From Microcoleus sp. LEGE 07076 (GTDB lineage Bacteria > Cyanobacteriota > Cyanobacteriia > Cyanobacteriales > Microcoleaceae): a stretch of DNA of 57,100 nucleotides. Shown here piece by piece: positions 36,099 to 45,857 of the stretch. The notes under the pieces are model-generated. The model saw only the letters and a program-made list of their open reading frames with translations. It did no database searches and was not told where the DNA came from. The stretch is taken from NCBI RefSeq assembly GCF_015207455.1, contig NZ_JADEWV010000010.1:1-57100 (forward strand). Reading direction: 5' to 3'. The position numbers were made by a program, and so were the translations under genes. Every line of letters starts with the position of its first letter. Position 1 is the stretch's first letter.

Positions 36099-37490
36099 TT
36101 ACTTGAGTTTACTTAAACAATTATTCAATTCCCCTACCAACCATTCTTTCTCAGCTTGCGGCAAAAATAAGCCAAAACAATAGTTACGCGACTTGGCGCG
36201 AATCCGGCAAAAAGTCATCGATTTTTTGAGCAATGGCAGATGAATTTTGCTCAACTTTACCCGCTGGATATCTTGAAGACTGATTTGAATCTGTCTGGTG
36301 AATAGACAACCAGAAATCCAACACAAGTACATCAGAGCATAAAATACGATAAATATTATTACAGCTTTGACTGATATAAATACAAATAGCTGAAACAATT
36401 TAGCTAGCCAGTCGGCTACAGTGTATTCAAACAAGCTAAATGTCCGGTCTGACTCTCCGAATATGTGCATTAGGAATAAATATAAACTAAAAAATGCCAG
36501 AATCAAATACAAGGGAAGTAAAAGTTTACAAGTCAGATGAATGAACTGAAAAAAACCTTTGAGTTTGCTAGGGAAACGATCGGGATATATATTGATGAAT
36601 AACCACCGTTTAGCGTCAATTAAAGTAATTCGGGATTGGGGCGATCGCTTAAACATTTTTTCGGAATTAATCCCGCTTGGCTGTTCCCCTCGCAGCGCTG
36701 ATAAAGCATCTTTTGCAGAGTGAAATCGATCTTCAATTGCGGGTTCAATTATCTGATCTAACCAGTCGGCAAACTCTGGAGAAATAGAGACGCGATCGCG
36801 GAATTTTATCTTCTGCTTTTGTCTGGGTAAATCAGATGGAAATTTCTGGGTTAACAAGAAAAGCAGTGTTGTGCCTAATCCATACAAATCTGTTGACAAT
36901 ACAGCTTTTCCTCTGAATTGTTCAGGTGCCATGTAACCGTAGGTTCCGACAACGGTACTGCCTCCAGTAACGGTATGATGGTAAGTATTTTGAACTGCGC
37001 CAAAATCAACTAAGAAGACTCGCCCATTTTTTTGCAGAATAATATTTTGAGGTTTAATATCTCGGTGGATAGTAGCAGGTAACAGCGATTGCAAATAAAC
37101 TAGAATTTCTAGCAATTGACAGGCGATATGACGAACTTGCGCTTCATTTGGTTTCCAGCCATTTTCTATCAACTGTGCGAGAGATTTTCCCGGTGCGAGT
37201 TGTTGGGCGATATAAAAACAACGATCTTGGGAAGTATCAACTTGAAAGTAGTCAATGTAGCGAGGAATTCCCGGATGATTCAATCCCGATAAAGTTTTTG
37301 CTTCTCGTTCAAATAACTCGACTTTCTTCCATTCAGTTGTCAGACGCAGCGATAAAGCTTTGAGTGCAACTTTTCGATTGCTGTTTAAATCTACAGCAGC
37401 ATAGGTAATCCCAACTCCACCCTCTCCTAATTTGCCGATTATGCGATATTTTTCAGCAATGATTTTTTCCGATCGTTGTAGTGTTTCCAT
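36099..37490 (-). CDS. Ser/Thr protein kinase with C-terminal membrane segments
   Basis: This 463-residue protein has an N-terminal kinase domain (about 13-275) with GKLGEGGVGITYAAVDLN, catalytic HRDIKPQNIIL and VDFGAVQNTYHHTVTGGSTV, and the YGYMAPEQFRGKA activation/P+1 region. Two or three hydrophobic segments follow (about 328-348 and 368-402). A C-terminal stretch of about 60 residues resembles a PH-like or unknown soluble domain. The kinase faces the cytoplasm. It is closely related to the kinase of the ankyrin fusion encoded next to it, so the two probably arose by tandem duplication. Confidence 0.92.
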   Translation of the reverse strand: METLQRSEKIIAEKYRIIGKLGEGGVGITYAAVDLNSNRKVALKALSLRLTTEWKKVELFEREAKTLSGLNHPGIPRYIDYFQVDTSQDRCFYIAQQLAPGKSLAQLIENGWKPNEAQVRHIACQLLEILVYLQSLLPATIHRDIKPQNIILQKNGRVFLVDFGAVQNTYHHTVTGGSTVVGTYGYMAPEQFRGKAVLSTDLYGLGTTLLFLLTQKFPSDLPRQKQKIKFRDRVSISPEFADWLDQIIEPAIEDRFHSAKDALSALRGEQPSGINSEKMFKRSPQSRITLIDAKRWLFINIYPDRFPSKLKGFFQFIHLTCKLLLPLYLILAFFSLYLFLMHIFGESDRTFSLFEYTVADWLAKLFQLFVFISVKAVIIFIVFYALMYLCWISGCLFTRQIQISLQDIQRVKLSKIHLPLLKKSMTFCRIRAKSRNYCFGLFLPQAEKEWLVGELNNCLSKLK

Positions 37491-37519
37491 ATTTTTATGC
37501 CTGAGTTTATTTTGGATAA

Positions 37520-40156
37520 TTAGTCTGTTGCGCCGTGAGATCTAAGTATTTCGGCTACTGCTTGTCGGTTGGGATTCAAGTCGGTTACTGCTATCTTTAG
37601 CGGCGTATCGCCATAGGAGTTTTTAGCGTCAATCTTTGCACCTTTAGCAATCAGCAACTTTAAGATTTCTAGAGTGCCATAATGTGCGGATTGGTGGAGT
37701 GGAGTTGTGCCAGATACATCTATATTATTAACATCTGTACCCTTGTTAATTAGCAGTGCAGCAATATCATTGTGTCCGAGTGCGATCGCTCGATACAAAG
37801 GAGTTTGACCCTTCACATTTCTAACGTTAACCATTGCACCTTTAGCAATTAGTAGTTCAACGATATCTAGAGATCCTCGAGTAGTGGCAAGATGCAGGGG
37901 AGTTTGAAGCAAGTTATTTTTGGCATTCACGAATGCACCTTTGGCAATGAGTTGTTTGGCTGCATCCTTAAGTTTGAAATCGACAGCGATATGCAGTAAG
38001 GTTCTGCCATATTTGTATTCGCTATTAACATCTGGGTGTTTACTAATCAGCAACGCTACTGCATCCCGATCTGTCGAGTCTACGGCGATATCCAATGGAG
38101 TTGTTTTGTTATTATCCTGGATATTAATTTCTGCACCATACTCTAGCAGTCGTTCGATGATATTCTGCATATTATCTAACCTAGGAAACCGCTTATTGAA
38201 CACAGCAATATGTAGAGGAGTCTGCCCATTATTATTTTTAACATTGACTTTCGCGCCATTTTTAATTAAAGAATAGACGATTTCTGGGCGATTACGTGGA
38301 ATATCTGAGGGATTATAGGGATTATGTTGAACAGCTAGGTGTAACGGAGTATCTCCACTTTTATTTTCAATATTGAGTTTCGCACCATTAGCAATTAAAA
38401 AAGAGACGATTTCTGGGCGATCTTCTTGAACAGCTAGGTGTAACGGAGTATTTCCAGATTCGTCCTTAGCGTTGATATCCTGCATTAGCAAAGCAGCAAC
38501 TTCTTTTGTTGTTGCATAGTGCAGTGGAGTTCTTTTTTGTCTATCCCTGATAACAACATTTGCGCCGTTGTTAATTAGCTGTTGTACCAACTCCTTAAAG
38601 CCTATTTTGGCTGCATTATGTAATAAAGTTGTACGCTTGCCATTTCGGGCATTTTCTTCTTTGATGTTAATTTTTTCGCCCGCAGCGAGTAGTATCTTTG
38701 CGATCGCCTTTGATTTCGTTATATGTAGAGGAGTCGAGCCATTTTTGTTTTTGACATTGACGTTTGCGCCTTTAGCAATCAGAAACTTGGCCATTTCAGG
38801 CGATCGCGCAAAGAACAGAGGAGTTGTACCCCTACGATCGGCATATAAAGGTAAAGACATTACCGATTTATAACTCCAGAAAGGAGTCCACATATCCAAA
38901 ATAATTTCACTCTGGGCGTTAATATCTGCACCTTTAGCAATTAGCGTCTGTGCCACTTCTATGCGATCGTATCCAGCAGCAAAGTGTAACGGGGTAAAGC
39001 CAAGTCCATCCTTAGCTTTGATATCTGCACCCTTGGCAATTAACAATTCTGCCATCTCTTTTGAGCCAGCCAAGTGTAGTAAATTCTGGTTATTTACCCT
39101 GGTATTAGCACCAATACCGAGATCCAGATAATGCCTAATAGTTTTAGTATCTCCCTGTTCAACAGCCTTGAAAACTGCATCGGGGGTAAATCCAATCCGG
39201 CTGAGGATGGGATATTTAAAGTGATTTAAAACAGCAACAGTAGCAACAGTAGCCACAGCAGCAGTTCCTATTTTAAGGCGTTTTTTTAATTGCGTCGATC
39301 GATTGGATTTAACGCTAACTTTTAGAGGATTGCGAAGCGATTCAAGCGCTTCTTTTGCCGATTGAAAGCGGTTTTCTAAATCTGGTGCGATCGTTTTTTC
39401 TAACCAATCGGCAAATGCTGAAGAAATCGGAATTTGAGAGCGAAAATCTCTCTGTAGTATATTTGTTGGTAATTCGGCGGGGGAACGGTGGGTTAGTAAA
39501 TACAACAACGTCGCTCCTAAACCATATAAATCTGTTGCAGGTACGGCTTGTCCAAGAAATTGTTCTGGAGCCATATAACCATAGGTTCCAACTACGGTAC
39601 TTCCTCGCATTAAAGTATTGTTATAAGTGTTTTGCACTGCTCCAAAATCTACCAAGCAGACTTCCCAATCTTTTTGTTTGTGGGAATTGATGGGGGATTT
39701 AAAAACAATATTTTCTGGTTTAATATCCCGGTGGATAACAGGTGGTGTCTGTGAATGGAGATAAACCAAAATCTCCAAAATTTGTGTTGCAATGCGTTTA
39801 ATTTCGGATTCAGAAGCGTGCCAGCCATTTTCGACTAAACTTGCTAGAGATTGCCCTTGGGCCAGTTCTTGTACTATATAAAAACAACGGTTATCGGGAG
39901 TATCGACATAAAAATAATCCAAATAACGCGGAATTCCCGGATGATTCAATTTTGATAAAACATTGGCTTCTCGTTCAAATAGTTCCAGGACTTTCCAGTC
40001 ATTCATCTTCTGTAAAGACAAAGCTTTGAGTGCGACTCGCTGGTTTGTTTTGAGGTCAATGGCTTCATAAGTTGTGCTACTACCACCTTCTCCGAGGAGA
40101 TTTTTAATCTGATAGTGTTTGACTGACTTCTGGGGAATTTGTTGAATAATATCCAT
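37520..40156 (-). CDS. Ser/Thr protein kinase fused to a long ankyrin-repeat array
   Basis: This 878-residue protein carries a kinase domain (about 12-285; GEGGSSTTYEAIDL, HRDIKPENIVF, VDFGAVQNTYNN, YGYMAPEQFLGQA), a hydrophobic segment (about 325-342, probable membrane anchor), and then roughly fifteen ankyrin repeats with units such as GQTPLHIAVFNKR and GNTPLHLAVQEDRPEIV. The ankyrin part probably binds partners; substrates are unknown. The ATG at 40156 has a good ribosome binding site (AGGAG about 9 nt upstream), so the longer open frame to 40270 is not used. It is upstream of, and co-directional with, its paralogue. Confidence 0.92.
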   Translation of the reverse strand: MDIIQQIPQKSVKHYQIKNLLGEGGSSTTYEAIDLKTNQRVALKALSLQKMNDWKVLELFEREANVLSKLNHPGIPRYLDYFYVDTPDNRCFYIVQELAQGQSLASLVENGWHASESEIKRIATQILEILVYLHSQTPPVIHRDIKPENIVFKSPINSHKQKDWEVCLVDFGAVQNTYNNTLMRGSTVVGTYGYMAPEQFLGQAVPATDLYGLGATLLYLLTHRSPAELPTNILQRDFRSQIPISSAFADWLEKTIAPDLENRFQSAKEALESLRNPLKVSVKSNRSTQLKKRLKIGTAAVATVATVAVLNHFKYPILSRIGFTPDAVFKAVEQGDTKTIRHYLDLGIGANTRVNNQNLLHLAGSKEMAELLIAKGADIKAKDGLGFTPLHFAAGYDRIEVAQTLIAKGADINAQSEIILDMWTPFWSYKSVMSLPLYADRRGTTPLFFARSPEMAKFLIAKGANVNVKNKNGSTPLHITKSKAIAKILLAAGEKINIKEENARNGKRTTLLHNAAKIGFKELVQQLINNGANVVIRDRQKRTPLHYATTKEVAALLMQDINAKDESGNTPLHLAVQEDRPEIVSFLIANGAKLNIENKSGDTPLHLAVQHNPYNPSDIPRNRPEIVYSLIKNGAKVNVKNNNGQTPLHIAVFNKRFPRLDNMQNIIERLLEYGAEINIQDNNKTTPLDIAVDSTDRDAVALLISKHPDVNSEYKYGRTLLHIAVDFKLKDAAKQLIAKGAFVNAKNNLLQTPLHLATTRGSLDIVELLIAKGAMVNVRNVKGQTPLYRAIALGHNDIAALLINKGTDVNNIDVSGTTPLHQSAHYGTLEILKLLIAKGAKIDAKNSYGDTPLKIAVTDLNPNRQAVAEILRSHGATD

Positions 40157-40511
40157 AGCCTGCTCCTGGGTTGATGAGTACCAACAAACATTTTGTATTT
40201 GGGTTTTTACAACCCAAATTTTGAGAAATTTATGCAATGTTAACTGAGCGTTTGAGTAAATTTCAAACACAAGTCAATCGAAAAGTCAATGACTGACTAT
40301 GTATATTTGCTTAAATTTTAATTACCGTATTTCTATGGATAGCTTACCCAGAATTTTGGAGTGTCATATCACCGTTAACGAAAATTTACGGTTGACAGAT
40401 ATAGCAGTGGACAGTGGACACCTGTATTCATCTCTCTATTCTCTCTCTGTGTCCTTTGCGCCCTCTGCGGTTAGATCGTGCCGATGCAACCGGAAACGAT
40501 ATAAAATAGAA
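40157..40511. other. Spacer between kinase and DUF4058 genes
   Basis: This 355-bp AT-rich spacer contains TCTCTCTATTCTCTCTCTGTG simple sequence around 40432 and the typical 'CCTTTGCGCCCTCTGCGGTTAGA' repeat fragment. It presumably contains the promoter for the kinase operon. No gene or RNA is recognisable. Confidence 0.5.
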
Positions 40512-41318
40512 TTAATTATCTCGCAATCCTGTTTCTTGTAAAAATTCCTGTGCCCAAACCCGATTTTCTTCTGACAGGGATGGTACCGGTTCTCGATCGT
40601 AATCGCTCCGATAATCATAGCCGGCGCGATCGTAAATACCTGCGAACAATTCCGGTAAATTAACAATAGGTTCTATATCTTCTTCGCGCAATGGCAGCGG
40701 AAATACAGGTAGAGAATCCCGGAGATTAAAACCATAAAGTTCGGCAAAAGGACGGCAATCGCTACGACTGACTAAAACCCGATAATCGCTTTGAATGGAA
40801 CTGTTGAGTACAGGCATCGGTTCCCAGCTTCGCAACAAGTCGATTTCCACTAAATTTGTTAAGCTACCTAAAATACTCTGGCGTTTTTTGAGATAAGTAA
40901 TTCTGCCTTCTCCACTGCGTTTGTTGACCGGAGAAATAATTTCAATTGCCGTGACAACTTGTTTAGTTGCCATTTCTCGCACTTCTAGGTAAGTTTGTTT
41001 AATTTTTTCAGGAATAGGCACTTTGACGGTCGTAGGAAGTGCGATAGTTACAGTAGCAACTGAACGGGTGGGAACATCGGGGCTATTAGATTGACGTTTA
41101 ATCGCCACATCGGGGATACCAACTAAAAGCGAGTCGCCGTTACTTTTACTGTCGGTATCGGTAATTTCATAGATGCGTTTGTCGATCGCAATTTCATATT
41201 TAGGGCGAATTTGAGGCATGATGCTATCAGCGATCGCGACAATTAATCGATTGTGAGTTTCCTGCCAAAAATCGGGGTGTTCTAAGTAGGGGTCCATTCC
41301 GGGAAAGGGTGAGGGCAT
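40512..41318 (-). CDS. DUF4058 family protein
   Basis: This 268-residue protein begins with the DUF4058 signature MPSPFPGMDPYLEHPDFW and continues with VTAIEIISPVNKRSGEG and YRVLVSRSDCRPFAELYGF, followed by FPLPLREEDIEPIVNLPELF. The Glu-Ile-Ile-Ser-Pro motif and basic region resemble nuclease-like folds of the Uma2 neighbourhood. The family is expanded in filamentous cyanobacteria and has no established function. It is monocistronic. Confidence 0.9.
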   Translation of the reverse strand: MPSPFPGMDPYLEHPDFWQETHNRLIVAIADSIMPQIRPKYEIAIDKRIYEITDTDSKSNGDSLLVGIPDVAIKRQSNSPDVPTRSVATVTIALPTTVKVPIPEKIKQTYLEVREMATKQVVTAIEIISPVNKRSGEGRITYLKKRQSILGSLTNLVEIDLLRSWEPMPVLNSSIQSDYRVLVSRSDCRPFAELYGFNLRDSLPVFPLPLREEDIEPIVNLPELFAGIYDRAGYDYRSDYDREPVPSLSEENRVWAQEFLQETGLRDN

Positions 41319-42258
41319 AGGACAGCTTTCCGATGTATTGAGTTTAAAATCATTTTAGCACTGGGTTCGATGTATCGAAACCGAAAATATAATTTGGCTG
41401 CGGTTAGATGAGTTAAATATCACCCCCGGAACATTTATATAATTTCAAGGTATAAAAGTTAGAAAGACTAAGCCGATCGCAGATTTGATATTGGCTGCAA
41501 ATGGAAAAGAAATTGTCAAGGATGGACAGTTCACGAAGCGCGGTTTATCCTAACTAACTTAGAGACTTTACCGTTCGCGATCGCAGCCTGTAAGCAACTG
41601 ATCCCAATTGGGAAAATGTTCCGCGATTGCCAAACAGCAGGCTGTAATGAGTGAGGGGACAAGGTTAACAGAAGACCGATCGACTAAAATGATTCTCTTC
41701 ATCACAATTGCCTTTAGTCGTGACATTATTGAACGTACTACAGTCAAAAAGAAGTATTTACAAAAGATTTTTTGCATTAAGGAATCCCAAAGAACATATC
41801 GCAGACGCAGTACATTCGAAAGAGGCAATGATAGCCAACAGTGGGTTAATTATCTTGAAAAATATGCTGAACCTGTGGCATAGTTAATGAAATTAATTTG
41901 TAATAAGTGTCACTTTTGTCAAAAAAGTCTCAGGCCGAGAATCGGCGAGGACAAAGTTTCTAGCTTAGCTGTATTTGTCACCCCCCAGAGCGGCATTAAC
42001 TCATAATTGAATTATTGTCAACAGTATTTTTTCGTAAATATCGAAGTTAAAATAAAAATTGCTAGCCCAGATGTAGGTAGGATGCCGGTTTGTTCAGTAT
42101 ATTTGAAAATGCTAAGTTAATTAAAGATTTTATGAATGTAACGCAGAAGCCTTTACATTGTCGATCGCAATTTTGTTATTGTATTACTTAAGTTTCATTC
42201 GATCGGCTAAATTTTTGTACCACAGTCCTACCCCCTAAACAGAACGGCAGTTTCCCCC
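41319..42258. other. Long spacer upstream of the intein-bearing decarboxylase gene
   Basis: This 940-bp spacer has no gene I can support. Overlapping short frames on both strands around 41568-41883 give Arg/Lys-rich or hydrophobic translations, and one plus-strand frame contains FAIAACKQLIPIGKMFRDC, which could be a decayed fragment of an unidentified gene. The right half (41890-42250) is AT-rich and probably carries the promoter of the nucleotide-sugar pair. Confidence 0.5.
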
Positions 42259-44193
42259 ATGAGAATTTTAGTCACAGGCGGTGCGGGTTTCCTCGGTTCC
42301 CACCTAATCGATCGCTTAATGGCCCAAGGACACGAGGTAGTATGCCTCGATAACTTTTACACCGGGACTAAACGCAATATCCTCAAATGGCTGGACAACC
42401 CGTATTTTGAGCTGATCCGCCACGACATCACCGAACCGATTCGGTTAGAAGTCGATCAGATTTACCATCTGGCCTGTCCTGCTTCGCCAATACACTATCA
42501 GTACAACCCTGTCAAGACAATTAAAACAAATGTCATCGGCACGATGAATATGTTGGGATTGGCAAAACGGGTGAAAGCCCGATTTTTTCTCGCTTCTACT
42601 TCCGAAGTGTACGGAGATCCTGACGTACATCCCCAAACAGAAGAGTACCGCGGCAACGTTAATTGTATCGGAATTCGCAGTTGTTACGACCAAAATACTG
42701 AAATTTTGACAGAAAACGGCTGGATACCTTTTCCCAAATTACAGCCTGGAGTCCCCGTAGCAACCCTCAATCCAGAGAATCAGATTGAATATCACGTTCC
42801 CGATGAGTTAATCGTACAACCCTATGTGGGTAACTTGCTCCGGTTTGCCAACACTAAATTTGATTTTTGCGTGACTCCCAATCACTCGATGTATGTCAAA
42901 AACAGAACAGGAAAATTGAAGTTTATTCGAGCCGATACAGATTTATATTGGCATCATCAAAGAGCGATCACAGGAGCAGAGTTTTTAGGATCAGAAAAAG
43001 AATGGTTTGAATTAGGAGAACCCCCGCGCAATTCTAAAGTAAACCTCGAACGGGTGCGGATGGATGATTGGCTAGAATTCCTGGGTTACTACATTTCTGA
43101 AGGTTGCGTCCATGTCCGTAGACGAGCGCGAGTAGTTAATGGCTCCAATTATGATGTTGCTGATTACAACATATTGATTGCTCAACAAAATCCAGAAGGA
43201 CGGACAGCTATAGCAGAGTGTCTAAAGCGCACTCCCTTTAAGTTTTTCGACTCGGACGACCACCAATTTCGGATTTGTAGCAAACAGTTAGCAGAAATTC
43301 TGCTGCCACTGGGCAAGTCTGGCGACAAATACATACCGCGAGAATATCTGAATCTTTCTCAGCGACAGTCATTAATTTTGTTCAAAGCTTTGATTTTGGG
43401 AGATGGCTCTGAAAGAGGAAATGCCTACGCTTATTACACTAAGTCAAAACAATTAGCTGACGACGTACAAGAGTTGGCAATGCGCTGTGGCTATGCCGCA
43501 ACAGTGGTAAATCATGCAGTTGGTCGCGACCTTTATCGAGTTAATATTCGGCCTGCAAAAGATGCAAATCTGGTGAATCCCGAACCAGTTCGCTATGCTG
43601 GCAATGTTTACTGCGTCAATGTTCGCAATCACGTTATCTGCGTCCGCCGGAACGGCCGGGCTGCTTTTTGTGGCAATTGTTACGACGAAGGCAAACGAGT
43701 AGCTGAAACCTTATCTTTTGATTACCACCGTCAAAATGGGGTAGACATTCGAGTTGTGCGAATCTTCAATACCTACGGTCCCCGGATGTTGGAAAATGAT
43801 GGCAGAGTTGTCAGCAATTTTATTGCTCAAGCTTTGCGAAACGAACCGCTGACAGTATACGGCGACGGTTCGCAAACGCGGAGTTTCTGCTACGTTTCTG
43901 ATTTAGTTGAGGGTTTTATTCGCTTGATGAACAGCGACCAAATCGGGCCGATGAATTTGGGAAATCCCGGCGAATACACTATCTTAGAATTGGCACAGAA
44001 AATTCAAAACATGATTAATCCTGGGGCAGAAATTATTTTTAAACCTCTGCCGCAAGATGACCCGAAACAGCGACAGCCGGATATTACTCGTGCTAAAACT
44101 TGGTTGGGGTGGGAGCCAACTGTGCCGCTGGATCGAGGTTTGGAGTTGACGATCAAGGATTTTCGCGATCGCATTGAGGGAAACAAAAAGTAG
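42259..44193 (+). CDS. uxs: UDP-glucuronate decarboxylase interrupted by an intein
   Basis: This 644-residue reading frame is a 312-residue SDR enzyme plus a 332-residue intein. The exteins carry the NAD-binding [10 protein letters not shown] (7-16), the catalytic-Ser region ASTSEVYGD, and YDEGK, whose Tyr and Lys are the catalytic pair. The enzyme converts UDP-glucuronate to UDP-xylose, as in bacterial UXS. The intein (residues 142-473) starts at Cys142 right after GIRS, and the C-extein resumes with Cys474-Tyr-Asp-Glu-Gly-Lys, so activity depends on splicing. UDP-glucose dehydrogenase follows 148 bp downstream and supplies the substrate. Confidence 0.95.
   Translation: MRILVTGGAGFLGSHLIDRLMAQGHEVVCLDNFYTGTKRNILKWLDNPYFELIRHDITEPIRLEVDQIYHLACPASPIHYQYNPVKTIKTNVIGTMNMLGLAKRVKARFFLASTSEVYGDPDVHPQTEEYRGNVNCIGIRSCYDQNTEILTENGWIPFPKLQPGVPVATLNPENQIEYHVPDELIVQPYVGNLLRFANTKFDFCVTPNHSMYVKNRTGKLKFIRADTDLYWHHQRAITGAEFLGSEKEWFELGEPPRNSKVNLERVRMDDWLEFLGYYISEGCVHVRRRARVVNGSNYDVADYNILIAQQNPEGRTAIAECLKRTPFKFFDSDDHQFRICSKQLAEILLPLGKSGDKYIPREYLNLSQRQSLILFKALILGDGSERGNAYAYYTKSKQLADDVQELAMRCGYAATVVNHAVGRDLYRVNIRPAKDANLVNPEPVRYAGNVYCVNVRNHVICVRRNGRAAFCGNCYDEGKRVAETLSFDYHRQNGVDIRVVRIFNTYGPRMLENDGRVVSNFIAQALRNEPLTVYGDGSQTRSFCYVSDLVEGFIRLMNSDQIGPMNLGNPGEYTILELAQKIQNMINPGAEIIFKPLPQDDPKQRQPDITRAKTWLGWEPTVPLDRGLELTIKDFRDRIEGNKK
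42682..43677 (+). mobile_element. Intein with LAGLIDADG homing endonuclease
   Basis: The 332-residue insertion begins [14 protein letters not shown] (block A). It has TPNH (block B, H209 of the precursor), two dodecapeptide endonuclease motifs (LGYYISEG from 275 and FKALILGDG 375-383), and block [14 protein letters not shown]. It ends GRAAFCGN followed by Cys474. The penultimate residue is Gly instead of the usual His. The nine bases TGTTACGAC occur at both the first codons of the intein (42682) and the first codons after it (43678). The endonuclease motifs look intact, so the element may still be able to move. Confidence 0.93.
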
Positions 44194-44258
44194 AGACTCA
44201 AGAGAAGGGGAGATTGGGAGAAGTGGGAGATTGGGAGAGTAGGGGATGAAAAAAATAT

Positions 44259-44312
44259 TCCCAATTCCCAATCCCCAATTCCCAATCCCCAATTCCCAAT
44301 TCCCAATTCCCA
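44259..44312. repeat. Heptameric tandem repeat (unit CCCAATT/CCAATCC)
   Basis: Seven to eight head-to-tail copies of CCCAATT/CCCAATC fill the spacer between the decarboxylase and dehydrogenase genes. The array lies inside the presumed transcript and ends 29 bp before the dehydrogenase start. Confidence 0.9.
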
Positions 44313-44341
44313 TCTAACTTATTTACTTTGAGGATATTTCT

Positions 44342-45730
44342 ATGCGTGTATGTGTCATCGGTACAGGATACGTCGGTTTAGTCACCGGCACTTGTTTAGC
44401 CCATATCGGGCACCAGGTAATTTGCGTAGACAACAACGAAGAAAAAGTTAAATTAATGAAGTCTGGACAGTCGCCAATTTTTGAACCCGGACTGTCTGAA
44501 TTAATGCACTCTGCATCTGCGTCGGGCAATCTAGAATTTACTTCGGATTTAGCAGCAGGAGTGGCTCACGGAGACATTTTGTTTATTGCGGTGGGAACCC
44601 CTCCTTTGCCTAGCGGGGAAAGCGATACTCGCTACGTGGAAGCGGTGGCGCGCGGCATCGGCGCTCACCTCGACGGCGATTACAAAGTCATTGTCAATAA
44701 ATCTACAGTACCGATCGGTTCTGGGGACTGGGTGCGGAGGATTGTCCTCGATGGTTTGGCGGAACGTCAAAAAGCTCAAACCAATGATGCGTCTACGGGC
44801 GAGGAAGTGGCGGCAAACACAGGCGTGCAATTTGATGTGGTTAGCAATCCAGAGTTTTTGCGGGAGGGCTGCGCTGTTCACGATACGTTTAATCCCGATC
44901 GCATTGTTCTCGGCAGCAATTCCGGGCGGGCTATGGATATGATGGTGCAGCTTTACAAGCCAATTGTCGATCGCAAATTTGCCGAAAATTCGTCTTTACC
45001 AGAGGTGCCTGTGGTGACGACTGATATCAGTTCGGCGGAGATGATTAAGTACGCAGCTAATGCTTTTTTGGCTACGAAGATTAGCTTTATTAATGAAGTA
45101 GCTAATATTTGCGATCGCGTCGGTGCAGATGTTACCCAAGTAGCCAAAGGTATCGGTTTAGATTCGCGAATTGGCAGCAAGTTTTTGCAAGCGGGTATCG
45201 GTTGGGGCGGCTCTTGTTTTCCCAAAGATGTTTCAGCTTTAGTTCACACTGCTGAGGATTACGGCTACGAGGCGCATTTGCTCAGAGCAGCGGTGGAAGT
45301 TAACGAACGCCAGCGGTTGATTGCTATTGAAAAATTGCAGCAAGTTTTGAAGATTCTTAAAGGTAAAACAGTCGGACTTTTGGGTTTGACTTTTAAGCCG
45401 GATACTGACGATTTGCGGGATGCTCCTTCGCTGAATTTAATCGAAAATTTGAACCGATTAGGAGCGAAAGTTAAAGCTTACGATCCGATTGTTTCTCAAA
45501 CTGGGATGCGTCACGGTTTGTCGGGAGTTTTGGTAGAAACCGATCCCGAAAGATTGGCCGACGGTTGCGATGCTTTGGTGTTGGTGACTGATTGGGAACA
45601 GTTTCGCAATTTAGATTATCAAAAAATGGCCAAGTTGATGAACCATCCGGTGATGATTGACGGCCGCAATTTCTTAGACAAGAAGGCTTTAGAAACGGCT
45701 GGTTTCCAATATGTGGGGATTGGAAGGTAA
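44342..45730 (+). CDS. ugd: UDP-glucose 6-dehydrogenase
   Basis: This 462-residue enzyme oxidises UDP-glucose to UDP-glucuronate with two NAD. It has the N-terminal [11 protein letters not shown]ossmann motif (8-17), the catalytic Cys292 in [10 protein letters not shown], the hinge [16 protein letters not shown], and a C-terminal domain with [13 protein letters not shown] Thr/Ala/Asn-rich insertion (about 143-155) of uncertain role follows the KSTVPIG motif. Together with the upstream decarboxylase it gives UDP-xylose for polysaccharide or glycoconjugate synthesis. Two short hairpins follow the stop codon. Confidence 0.96.
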
Positions 45731-45762
45731 AGGGAGAGAATTAATATTACCCACCAAAGTCA

Positions 45763-45823
45763 GGAAACGGTAATGCCGTTTCCCTACAATTAATCGGGGT
45801 AGGGAAACGGCAATGCCGTTTCC
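45763..45823. terminator. Two GGAAACGG hairpins between convergent genes
   Basis: GGAAACGG with CCGTTTCC forms hairpins at 45763-45783 and 45803-45823, each with a 5-nt loop (TAATG, CAATG). They separate ugd from the convergent repeat-protein gene. There is no T-tract, so they may be repeats that double as transcription blocks. Confidence 0.55.
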
Positions 45824-45857
45824 TCCGTATCATGTCTGAGTGCAACCGGAATTGATA

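Noticed and set aside
41568-41883. Overlapping short frames on both strands
   Set aside because: Their translations show no family features or codon bias, and one opposing frame carries stops; at best a decayed gene fragment.
43984-44313. Minus-strand frame ending in WELGIGN repeats
   Set aside because: It is the antisense of the decarboxylase gene end and the CCCAATT tandem repeat.
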